A DNA stretch of 64,000 nt from Bimastos eiseni (lineage: Eukaryota; Annelida; Clitellata; Crassiclitellata; Lumbricidae). The stretch is from assembly GCA_959347315.1 (NCBI GenBank), contig OY365810.1, positions 31,829,476 to 31,893,475 on the forward strand. Reading direction: 5' to 3'. This document shows, piece by piece, positions 21,401-32,210 of this stretch. A program made the position numbers and the translations under genes. The notes beneath the pieces were generated by a model. That model was given only the letters and a program-made list of their open reading frames with translations, made no database searches and was not told the origin of the DNA. Within the stretch, counting starts at the first letter, position 1; every line of letters begins with the position of its first letter.

Positions 21401-24400
21401 TTTTGAACTGCAATTGGCCTTGGAGACAAGCCCAGCACGGCAACACTGCAGGGAGGAGCCTGCCACAGATCATGTTTCTTGCAGAACTGATGGTCTCGAG
21501 ACAGTGTCTCAGTCTCGAGACGTCTCGAAACAGTTTTTTAATGTCTCGGTCTCGGAAGCCTGCTGTCTCGGTCTCGAGGTAGTGTCTCGAATTTTTAGAA
21601 ACTGTCTTGTAGTGAAAGTCTTCTTGTTCTGTCTCGAACAAGAGATCTCGATAAGTTTCATGTTAAATGTCTTAAAATCTTATGGCAATATAAAAACTGT
21701 TCTCAGGAATTGGTACTATACATGTATACATTATAAGTTTCAAATTGAAATTACGAATAAACCTTATTCCCCAAAACTGATACATTAGTATTTTACAGCA
21801 TTTTTTATAGGATCACTTGATTTTTTATAGGATTACTTGTCTTTAGCTGTATCGTACTGTCTTGAGTCTAGTGTCTCGATCTCGGTCTTGGTACCTCATG
21901 TCTCGCGGTCTCGGCACCTCACTGTCTTGGTCTCGTCTTGGTCTTGACGTTTCAAGTCTTGCATACAACACTGGTTTCTTGCCACTTGTTTTTCAGTAGA
22001 GAGAGATCTTATAGATCTGTTTTTAATTGCATGAGCAGCAAGTATACTGTTAATATTTTTTGAGAGTATGCTGATGTGTAATTATGTTTTTGTGATCACA
22101 GCAGTTTGTAAAATTATTTTTATCACACTAACTAGTAATACTGTGTACCATTTGTTTCAGATTTCTGATACACCAGTGGGTATGTACTGAGCATTTTGTG
22201 TAAAGTATGTTAGGAATGCTTATAACAGTAAGTTGGATGCACTTACAAGCACTTAAATTAACTGAGTTAAGTAAACTCGTTTGTAATGTAATGTCATCAG
22301 GCTGTGTATGCTACCACCTGTGATAGCTTCTTGACATCAGTAGTGATTGAACACCATTAAGTTGGATGGTTTTGAACATTTTTTGGTATAAAAGCAGATT
22401 TTTCAATCTAATTGTTGTTTATTTATCTAAATCTATCATAAGGTTACGTGTTCTATAAATGGATTTAGGTAGTACCAGTATGTATTGTTTTTAATAAACG
22501 AATGGCAGTTCAGGACATCTGCTTGAGCCTCCTTTACACTGAAACTTGTTTTTGGGTTTCCTTGTAATGATTCCTGGCTGGACTTTTCCACAATTTCTTA
22601 CTGATTGCAGTTCAACCTTAAGCTATGCTGAGTTGATGCCTTATACATTGGTTAATGATCAAAATTAATTAATTACAATCAAGGTTTTATTGAGATAATT
22701 GAATCAGATGAGATTGTAACTTGACACTTAGTTAAGTGTAAGAAATTGATTTTAAATCAGTCATTGGTTACAAATGCTGTGGCTTTTGAGTCATGCAGTT
22801 TTTCTTAATCTGAGTAAGTACAATACTGAATATTTAAAGATCATACCTCTAACTTAGCTTAGTGTGTGGCATTATGAAAGGATGTCTTTCTATTGTGGCA
22901 GTGTAGATTGTACATTTGGTTACATTTCAGTGGAGTCTTGTTTCTTTTAGGTGCCAATCCTGTGAGGCCAACCAGAGAGATTGAATTGGCTGATTTAGCG
23001 CCATTTCAGCTAGCACTGGCAGACAGTGAAACCGAGGAACTGCCTAGTTTTCCGTTTATCGTTTCAACATCACAGAGCAGGTATCTGTTTTCTTCATCTA
23101 TGACTAGAAGTTTTTAGTTGAAATTGGAATTTACTTAAGAAATTGCAATTATGATTCCAAGGAGTTATATAGTGTAATTCAGCTAGTCAGCAATATATAT
23201 ATATATGTTATACAGTAATTCAGGTTTAACGCTCTTTACCTGTTTCCAAGCTGTCTGCATCTGTTCCTACATCTCTATCTATCCTCAAAACCCATTTCTT
23301 CTCTTGGTGGTACTCAAACTGTGAGCAGCGCTGTAGAAGTTCATAATTACATTACAGTGCATTCATAAAGTAAGTAATATATTTGATATCTGAACAGCCA
23401 ACCGTTGCATAATTTTTTAACGTTTACCAAGGCAACATGTGATAGTTTCATAAGCTGAAGTTGATGTCTTTTTCTTGTAAACTTTCTGTAAACTAAATAA
23501 AATTATATTGAATCTGTGTTTAGGCTTCAAGATTATTCACGTTTTTTGTAATTTGTATCATAAAATGAATGTATTTCAGTGGTTCAAGTCAAACGCAGTC
23601 TTCAACTGTCTCCTGTCCAATATGTTTTGATTCGCTCACTCAGGTCAGTCGCTATGTTATGCTATGTATTGTTAGTAGGAGGCAACATTGTTAGTAGGAA
23701 GCAACATTGTTAGTGGGAGACAACATTCAGTTTTGTTTTTGAAAGCGGTTGTCTAATTCTCTGTCTGGTTCTCTATGACTTTTCATTTGTTTTCTGGCTC
23801 AAAACTGACCTGTTGATGGCTTGTCTTTTCCCCACAGTCTGGTCTGTGTGTACTTTTATATACAGATCAAGACACGTGTGAATGCATTTTGGTTGAGTCT
23901 GTCTTCTGGGTTTGATTACTACCGTTGAATCATTGATGCTGGCTATTATTAGTTTCTGCTTTTTTTAAGTATTAGTTAAGTAAGTAAATAAGTATATTCT
24001 TTGATACTCTGCTTGTAAATGCACAATGGAACATTAAACAGGAAGCAATTATTATACTAGATAGAAGTAATAATTGGTAATTACAAATGTAAAATAATTG
24101 AGTTGCTGATTGAAATGATTGAAATATAGTTAAATATATTTGTATGAGGACATTATAGTGTCACAAGTCATCTATACAGCATCCAACTTTGAAATCCCTT
24201 TCCAGTCAACGATTCATAACATGGTATTTCTCGATTATGTGAACGAGGCCTAGGAGAGAATCCTGTTGCCTGTTTAGGTCATAGAAGACAATGCAGGACA
24301 TGCTCAGAAAAAGATTTCATCTGCCTTGGAACATATAAAATGAAAGGTGTTGGCTGACAAAAACCGCTATATTATTAGTTTTTTAACAATTGCTGACATG

Positions 24401-24853
24401 GCCTCTCAAGACACTCATTTGTAAAAGCCAACCATACAGGAGATGAGTAGGGCATTTGTGCTGCTGTAGTGGATGATACGACACAGTACAGGCATCATGT
24501 ATAACTGAAGTCAAGTGAAGGTTTCAAATTTAGATGTGAATGTCTGCATTAGGCATGACCCTAGCTGCCTCTATGTCTGCATTTGGGCAACCCTCCCTTC
24601 GCCCTCTATAGACATCCAGCGTGGACGAAGCCTTAACCAATTCTGACTGATTGGCCGGTTTGATTTGACGGTAATGAAGTTGTTTTGCTATTTGAAGATT
24701 CGCGCTCGTAACATCCAGCTGGTTTCAACCAAGTGTGGCCATGTCTTCTGCCAGCAGTGCATAGATGACCTTCTGAGGGAGAGGTCAACAGCTCCTTGTC
24801 CAACATGCAGGAAATCGATTTCAAAGAAGTCTGTTCACCCGCTCTACATCTGA
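18454..24853 (+). CDS. RNF4: RNF4-type SUMO-targeted ubiquitin E3 ligase, 7 exons, 184 aa
   Basis: Exons 18454-18456 (the ATG alone, followed by GTATGT), 19911-19989, 20850-20953, 22161-22179, 22951-23080, 23580-23643 and 24698-24853 join with consistent phases into 555 nt. The N-terminus is basic (MATRIRRRRSRAMP; human RNF4 begins MSTRKRR). SUMO-interaction motifs are VVDLT (31-35), VYDLT (42-46) and PIVLAE (52-57). A C3HC4 RING uses C124, C127, C146, H148, C151, C154, C167 and C170. The C-terminus VHPLYI matches the family end YHPIYI, which contacts E2~Ub and the RING dimer. RNF4 binds poly-SUMO chains in the nucleus and ubiquitinates the modified proteins. Human RNF4 is 190 aa. The single-codon first exon is inferred from phase and N-terminal similarity. 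Confidence 0.93.
20430..20622 (-). mobile_element. tRNA-derived SINE
   Basis: The minus strand shows an A box CAGTGGTGCGGTGGTAC (20611-20595) and a B box ATGTTCGAATCT (20566-20555), with CTTTTAACC at the anticodon-loop position. Non-tRNA sequence follows down to about 20430. It lies in RNF4 intron 2. Confidence 0.6.
20980..21108. mobile_element. Short AT-rich inverted-repeat element (TAGAGATGGGC)
   Basis: It starts TAGAGATGGGCATGATTAG and ends CTAATTGATTAGTTTCTCATCTCTG, giving an imperfect TIR TAGAGATGRG. The interior is ATTAG/TTAAT-rich. I found no matching target duplication. A related, shorter copy begins at 35579. Confidence 0.45.
21482..21973 (+). mobile_element. 492-bp GTCTCG-rich hAT-like element with 8-bp duplication
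   Basis: It is flanked by GTTTCTTG at 21474-21481 and 21974-21981. The ends are CAGAACTG and CAACACTG (reverse complement CAGTGTTG), which fit YARNG, but the inverted repeat is short and imperfect. The body is full of GTCTCGAGAC and GTCTTGGTCTCG words around an AT-rich core. Other copies are at 46822-47071 and 4270-4415. It lies in an RNF4 intron. Confidence 0.75.
23672..23728 (+). repeat. Short tandem repeat, 3 units of about 19 bp
   Basis: The unit GTTAGTAGGAGGCAACATT is repeated three times with small changes, just after the RNF4 exon ending at 23643. Confidence 0.8.
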
Positions 24854-26280
24854 AGGCAGTTGATTCATGGAATTCGAAAATAGAAGGACGTGCGATCAAC
24901 CTGTGAAGCGAATTCTCTTTAACTTATTGGATTATGGGTGATTTTGTACTGATCGTCTAAATTTTAGACGTCAGTAAAGTGACTTTAACTGCTAGGCAAC
25001 AATTCTTAAAATAGCTGGACCTGTACATGTATATATGTATGATGTAAGTGCGTGTGACATATGTATGCATGTATGTTTGTATTCATATGTTTGTATTTCA
25101 CTGATTGTTATAACTCTGCATTGGTCACTGGATCGATGTATAGAGTTGTGACAATCCGAACTGTTGTCTAGAGCATAGCTGCTAAACATGTGCTCTTCTA
25201 ATGGGTGGGTGCGTATTGTATGTATGTATGTATATCAGCATTGCATGTGTATTGGTGTTATTTTTAGTAACCTTATGTGCATGATGTAAAGTAAAATAAC
25301 TTGAGAGATGAATGAGTGTGGGGTAAATGGATACATCTGTCTCAAGGAGCGCTTGTAGTGTATGTTGGTTGAGCATTGAGCATGAGGGTCTGAAAGCCAA
25401 ACATTTGATCAGCTTTTGTCATTTTCTTTTGATGTTCTATTGTTGTTATTGCTGGGGAAATGAGATGATGGGAAGAGAGCTTTGATAAAATTTTACATTA
25501 ACATGCTATAAAAAAATTAAATTGAAATCGATATATTTGAACTTGCTTTGTCTCATTGGTTTTTCTAATGTTTGACTTTTTTATTGTATTAAATTCCGTT
25601 TTATGGTTTTATTCTGTCTTTCTTGATAACATCGATATTTGTTGATTTGCATTAATAAGTGGTACGTATATAAAAGGAAGAAACTGGTGGATTCTTGCAA
25701 ATTGTATGGTGCTCTTTCCTGTTATAAAATAATGTGTGTCTTTCTGTAATACTAAATGACAATGGATATGGTGCAATTCGATCACAAAGATGGATCACAA
25801 ACAGCTAAAGAGTAGGATGAGCCTTTGCAAATATAGGATCTGGAATGCTAAGCATACATGTATTTGGACTTTTTAAAGCGCATTTAGGAAACTGTCAAAA
25901 GCACTATATATTATTTCATAAATTAGAAGAAAATGTAGGAATTTATGTCTAATAATAATATTATTAAGGACGATTTATATGGCGCCGTAACACGGCCATA
26001 CCGCTACAAGGGCATCTCATATTTCGTAAATTGCTTTATACATTCAGAATACATGAATGGTTTACCACATCTCTTTCCTGATCATTAGTATGTGGTGTCA
26101 AACTTTGAGTGACCTTTGGTAATGAGGTGCAATACTAGATCACATGGATACATGCATACATAAAATTAATACTTCGGTCTGAATAGGTTATCCCTGTGCA
26201 TTTCAGTCGAATCTCGTGTTTAAGTGCTGTGCTAGACTCTGCCAGTTCGTGTTGTCAGACTAGTGTAATTATCCTCCCTT
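24854..26280. other. RNF4 3' flank
   Basis: No coding sequence is seen. ATTAAA hexamers at 25516-25521 and 25588-25593 are possible poly(A) signals; I saw no canonical AATAAA near the stop. (ATGT)n and (TGTATG)n tracts are scattered through 25020-25240. Confidence 0.4.
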
Positions 26281-26284
26281 TCCA

Positions 26285-26597
26285 CTTCTAGTCTGGGGTT
26301 TCATAGGTTTTGAAAAGTGGAGGGGGGCATAATTAAAATAACATTTTTCTGCCCCCACTTTTTTAATTTTGCCCTCCTCCAGAAGTGTGAAATTTTGAAT
26401 ACCCGAACATATGCCAGAAATATTCCCTTGGTCATATTGGCTGACTGCCGGGCAATGAAATCGATTCTCGGTTGCCCGACATTCCGCAAAAGCGCGCAAT
26501 TTTCTACATTTCTTAACAAAATATCCGCGCGGTCGGGTACCCGACCGTGCGGGTCGACGGGTGCCCGGGTGTCATTTCAACATTTTTGACAGCCTTA
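26285..26597 (+). mobile_element. Composite of two decayed repeat elements
   Basis: 26285-26385 (GGTTTTGAAAAGTGGAGGGG, TTTTTCTGCCCCCAC) resembles the reverse complement of the right end of the 51846-52128 element. 26390-26597 (GGCAATGAAATCGATTCTCG, GCGCGGTCGGGTACCCG, ending TTTTGACAGCCTTA) matches 59880-60066. Confidence 0.6.
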
Positions 26598-26644
26598 GCA
26601 TGAGTCGTCCTTAAAGGGACTGTTAAAAAAAGACTTCATTAATT

Positions 26645-26669
26645 GGATCCCTCTCTCTCTCTCTCTCTC
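26645..26669 (+). repeat. (TC)n microsatellite
   Basis: An uninterrupted run of CT dinucleotides after GGATCC. Confidence 0.9.
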
Positions 26670-26819
26670 CAGCAGCCACCCGCAACTTCCGAAAGTCACA
26701 ACAGTTTTGATCATTTTGGAATGAAGTTTTGCAAGAGTTGAAGTAACCGCGAACCGAGTGCTTTTTTGCTGGAATAACGAAGTGATCAAGGAGCACACGG
26801 GTCGGATGGTTTAGGTTTT

Positions 26820-27040
26820 AAACTGGATACGGATCAGAATCATGCTGAGCTAATGAGAGAGAAAATCTTCAGCAGAATGAGTTGACTACGGGAGGTGGCA
26901 GGTTTTCCGACTACGGGAATTAAATGCTATGAAACGAGGGTCATGCTGAATATGTTCGTTCAGTGAAAATTTAAATGGTTTGGTCACGTGGAAAGAATGT
27001 CACGTCATGTCTGCGGACAGGAATTCCTGACCTCTTATAG
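26820..27040 (+). mobile_element. Decayed LINE fragment (WFGHVERM motif)
   Basis: A plus-strand frame reads KWFGHVERMSRHV near 26970-27010, a motif common at the C-terminus of non-LTR retrotransposon polymerases. Stops and frameshifts surround it. Confidence 0.5.
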
Positions 27041-27594
27041 ACCCCCTAAGCAAAGCAGTTCCAGAAATCCTGGTCCATATATGGGTAGGGCAGCCATAGC
27101 CAGTTACTGGCCTCTGAACTATCTTTAAGCTCTATGGAGAAATTGCGTGCGCACTCGAGTCGGGCTCCGAACAAGTCGCCGGGCCTCTGGGAATTTGCCT
27201 CTGCCCCTTAACGGGCCTGTGTCTTCCTGACACTGTCTGCACTTCAACGGAGAGCTAAACTAAATGAAACTACGCTGTTAATCTTGCAGTATGATCTTTA
27301 TTGTTATTTGAAACCTAATAATGTTTGATAATGCGACATCAAGCACAGGAACTTTAATTCTATCCAATGTAGTTTGAAATACGCAGTAGGTCTATAGGCC
27401 TTCCTATAGGCCTACTACCTTGTCGTAATTGTAGCTTATGTTGACTTTTCGCCTGCAATCAAACTTCCAATATGCAACCTAAATATGCAATTTTTTGCTT
27501 GGCCACTGTGGATCCTTGGCGTGCCAGTATGCCTTAGGTCGTGCCTGGGTTATTAGGTAAAAATGCATTTAAATAAATGCATTGAAGGGGATCT

Positions 27595-28195
27595 AACGTC
27601 GGCGTTCTTCTGAACAGCGTCTAGAGCAGTTCATACGGACATACAAAAGCCATTGAACGCATTCCATTCAATGTTCCTGTCGCGCGCATTCTTTCGATGT
27701 AAAAATTTAATTGTAGCGAAGCTGTGCATGGCAGCTAATGCTGCGGGCATTGAAGAGGCCAGTCCCCTCCGCTCAGTCAATACGCTGCTTGATAAGTTGC
27801 TTTGAAAGCGGGAAAATCGATCCAAAGCCCGTCGACTTCTTTGTGGGAAGTCTCAGCAAAGGACGCGAAACACCTGAAGGAGTCGTTGATTTCATCATCC
27901 GTTAGCGCATGCAGTCAAGTGGAACGCCGCAAATAATTCCCCATTGTTGTCCGCGTCTTGTGACTGTGACAGTAGCGTTGCTAGGCGCTCAACGTGCACG
28001 CATTCTTTGTAGCTCAAAAGGAGCAACGAGAAAAATTACGAACTCGGTGATGAAAGCCACACTTGAAGGGCCTTTGCTTGACAGCTTAGCCGACATCGGG
28101 CTGTTGGTTGTGGGGGTTCGTGTCTCCATGGCTACCGACATCGCTTCTAGATGCCCAGTGCGAGAATATATATCCTCATTTGTGGCGTAGTCAGG
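27595..28195 (-). pseudogene. Broken coding stretch, family not recognised
   Basis: Minus-strand reading gives protein-like segments in shifting frames. One has GPSSVAFITEFVIFLVAPFE, then ECVHVERLATLLSQSQDADN with FAAFHLTACANG, then DDEINDSFRCFASFAETSHK with EVDGLWIDFP. They are separated by single stops or frameshifts. This is what a recently inactivated gene or transposon ORF looks like. I cannot name the family. Confidence 0.4.
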
Positions 28196-29948
28196 TTTGA
28201 GTGAGACACGGATGGAACAACCTCCAAAGGCTCACATGTTTTTCTGCCCCACGTGTTTTAAATAATTGTCGCTTGAGGTCGCTGTCGGTCTATGCTCCAA
28301 GTCAGCAAATTACACAAGAATGACAAGATTGTACTACGGTCACATGCGCATAGTTTAAGTTTAACCGATTAGTTATCTGGTTAATTGCATGGCACCTTTG
28401 GAACCTTACAAGGGTCACGTGTGCACCGACTTAAGATCTGAAAGGATGTCTTCTCTGGTGAAACGTGACAGTTGACACAGTTGAGTGTGAATTTCACTAG
28501 TCAGAAGTGCGCATTGTGTAGAATGAATTTTTTGGAGATTAGCTCAAGTCAACTAAACACCCGATTTCATTCTAATAACTGAAGGTACATGTATCGGCCT
28601 ACACTTGACAGTTGAAGTACAGCTTGACGATTTGAGGAAGAGCGTGTAGTTGACATTAATGAATATAGTTGGATACAGAGACGGCGATCTCGTTTGAGAG
28701 TTGGGGTTCACCCAATGAGAGGGGTAAGAATTGGGGTGGGGGCAAATGTATAACGTGTTCCCTTTCAGTAAAAGGTTAGGGGACTTGTCCCTCGATCCCC
28801 CGCGATCGCCGCCTCTGGTTGGATATCGCTATGATCAGAGCCGTAGATTTCGATTTTAAAATATCCCGGGCTTTAATCCAGCAAACCTTATAATCTTTGA
28901 AAGTCCAAAGTTTAGAATGTTTATAGATTTATTTCTTTATCATATTGATTAATTCCGTTAGTTGCTAATTAGAATATTGCTTGTAGCCTTGCATGCCAGT
29001 CTGCAGAGCTCTGCACTCTGCATAGCGCACGTGCATGGTCATTATGCAAAGTGACAGAGCGTCCATATGTACTGTGTGGGATATTCTTTGTGTTTTTTGG
29101 GTCATAAATATTAGTCTGATCATTCTGATATATGACTATGAGAACGCTAAAAAAACATTAAAACATTAACTCCACGAACATTTTAAAAGCTAAATAACTA
29201 TTTCCAGTCCCGGATATGATAAAAAAAAAGCAATGACGCGCTGCAGTCACGCGCATCGGTTCCATCAAGCGATTGAATGCGCCGCTGGAGACGCCGTGAG
29301 TCGTCGACTGCTGCACGTGACTTCCAATGCACTTCCAGTCTCTTTAGTTTCGGTTCATTTTAACAGAATCTCCTATTCAGATAGGACAACGTCTAAGATA
29401 TATTCTCCCTAGAATTCGTCGTCTAAGATAATTTATATTCTATCTAAAATCCGTTGCATTTACTGCTTTGTAATATCCAAACTTCCAAAGCGCCACTCGA
29501 AAACTAAACGCGGGCACCAGCTTATTCAAGGGCGCTTAATAGACATTTACCCTGTGGAGTGGTGAGAACTTCGTAACGGGCCGAGGATCATTGTGATGTG
29601 TCTTAACCTGGAGTAGGCCTAGACCTATTGCAGGTTGAGCACAACTTGCGTGTAGGCCTATCAGCGTCTAAGAGTTCTCTCGTCGCAGTTGTGTGTAGCC
29701 TACTTCCGCGAGTGGGGGGTCTACAATCGTCGGGTTCTTTCCCTTGTTGCTATGGATACCAACCAGACTCGTTTAGCTTGACTAGGCTTCTACAGTGGAA
29801 TGCGAGTCTGATTGCGGTCTTATTGTAAGTCTATATCGATCGACTTTAAGCCTTGAGATAACGGCATAACGAGAAGTAGGCCTAATAGGTTAGACGAAAT
29901 ATTAAATAGATATCAGTTCTCGGTGGAAAACTAAGGCAGAGACAAATA

Positions 29949-30024
29949 ATGACAATGAACGTCGTCGCTCTTGCTCTTCTGTTGGTGGTCATTGCGATTA
30001 GTTCCTCTCCAATCCCTTCTTCAG
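29949..30024 (+). other. Signal-peptide exon of the FAMeT-sushi protein
   Basis: It encodes MTMNVVALALLLVVIAISSS and a short PIPSS segment, a hydrophobic core of about 14 residues with a likely cleavage after the Ser-rich end. It ends in phase 1 at a GTAAGC donor. A second in-frame ATG lies two codons in; both have A at -3. Confidence 0.85.
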
Positions 30025-32145
30025 GTAAGCTATATTGCAAAACATTGGTAATTTTATAACAAGGAACTCTTTTCCTGGTTACTTAGCGAACTTGTCGTCC
30101 ACTATGTCAATTAAAAAAGAATGCGGCAACCGGTTTTAAACTCTTAAACTCGGCGTCGAAGTGATTTGCACTTGAAGCGCCGTTGTAGTATTTTAGGACC
30201 TATCCAAAATTAATTTATGGGGTCCATTATTGCAGCATCTGTTCAAATTGCAATAACAATGGTGCCATTTGGTAATGACCGGGCTATTTTGGAATTGTGG
30301 AGCCCCTAAGTTTACGGGCCCCTACGCGAACGCATACACCGCGTAGGCAATACCTAAAAACGGCCCTGTTCTTGAAGTCGAAGGTGAGTGAAAGCGAAAG
30401 GCAGCATGAGCTAATCGGATGAACAATTTTGAACAAAGACCAGCAATAATTATGAGCATCGTGTTAGACATAAATGTGTGCTATTAAACCATGTCGTAAA
30501 ACTTTGTATGCGCTCCAGTCCTGCTTTAAAGGAAACAGTTATTTTGTTACAAATGTAGCTTTAAGCGCAGTTTAGTTAATACTTTCTAACCATGGACGTT
30601 GCCTATTGCCCATCACAATGCATATGTTCGGTAACAGAAACATTAATTATCCCACCTGGGCCCTACAGCTATGTGCTAATAAATTACCGCAACATATTGC
30701 TTAATTATTAAGACCGAGCCGAACGCACAATTTTTGTAGGCCTATTTATACGTTAGGACAGCTTGACAAGGTTGGTCTATCTTGTTTGTCGCAGTTCCCC
30801 ACACCACGACGAACGGTACATCCACCTGCTTGGAATACAGAGACTCTGGGCTTCAACTGAGTGACTTGGATTCGATCGTGTTTAGTCTGCATTGTTCGGG
30901 AAATGCTTATATCAGGTTGAGCGAAGGCAACGCCTCCAACTCGACCCTGGACTATGTCATCGTAATCCCTCACCAGATCGACGCCAACTATTCGATTGGG
31001 TGAGAAGATGAGTCATTGTTGAATCAATCTTTCTTTTGTTAACCAACCATAAAGTGGTGCTATATAAATTTGAACATGCAATTGGCAGACATTTGCAAGA
31101 CACTTCCTTCTGTTTCAATTCCAAAACGAATTCTGAACTATTCATTTGGAAATAGTAAGATGAACTGCAGAGTATGGCCATGGAAAGTATGGCCATGGAA
31201 AGTATGGCCATGGAAAGTATGGCCATGGAAAGTATGGCCATGGAAAGTATGGCCATGGAAAGTATGGCCATAGAAAGTATGGCCATGGAAAGTATGACCA
31301 TGAAAAGTATGGCCATGGAAAGTATGGCCATGGTTCGAAGTTTATGGAACCTCAAAATTATTTGTTAGAAGTCTGGAAAACCAAGTTTAATCGTTGTCTG
31401 ACTTAGGTCTGAAACGCTTTTTATTAACCTTTGTTTTAAAGGCACTATGTAAAATATGTGATTAAAACACAATAGGCTTACATATTATTGTGTATTAAAT
31501 TGTATACACCATGATAATTCTGACAAGCTTTGTAGAAGTTTATTGTCCAATCTTATTAGTTGTGATTAGATCTCATTTCCCTGTAGACTTAAATGCTTTG
31601 CGTTCGGATAAGCTTTACAAATAATTATAAACTGTTGACTGCTCAGATATTATCCCGACTCGTATAAGTCCAATGTGACGAGTACGCAGCCGTCAAGTAC
31701 ACTGTACTGGATCTCCTGGAAGAATGGAATAATTGGATTAGGAAACGGAACGACTGTCGGAAGTGATCCAATCGTCGTCTTCAATGACGAGATCGTCGCT
31801 TCCTCTCAGCTAACCATAGAATACATGGGACTATGTAGTCAGACGGACGCTCTCTGGACATTCACCATCCCATATAATGGTATAATAAACGTCTTTAGCA
31901 GCTTCTTTAGACGCATAGCTGACTGGTTGCATAAAATGTGCCATATATGCATATACCTTATAATCTATGTCTGTACATATGCATGTATGACTAAAAAGAC
32001 TTCTATAGTGCCACCATAATGACGCACAGGCCATCAACCGACGGCGCACCAAAACAAATCTGAAATTCGGAATGTACGTAGTATGTAAATCTTTATGTGT
32101 GCAACTGTGCACGTATAATAACATGTATAATAACATATATCATGC

Positions 32146-32210
<65 letters not shown>

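Noticed and set aside
21303..21788. 161-codon plus-strand ORF
   Set aside because: Covers part of the 21482-21973 transposable element inside an RNF4 intron; the protein is composed of repeat words and has no family features.
30957..31368. MAMES/SMAIL repeat ORFs on both strands
   Set aside because: They derive from the 15-bp intronic minisatellite.
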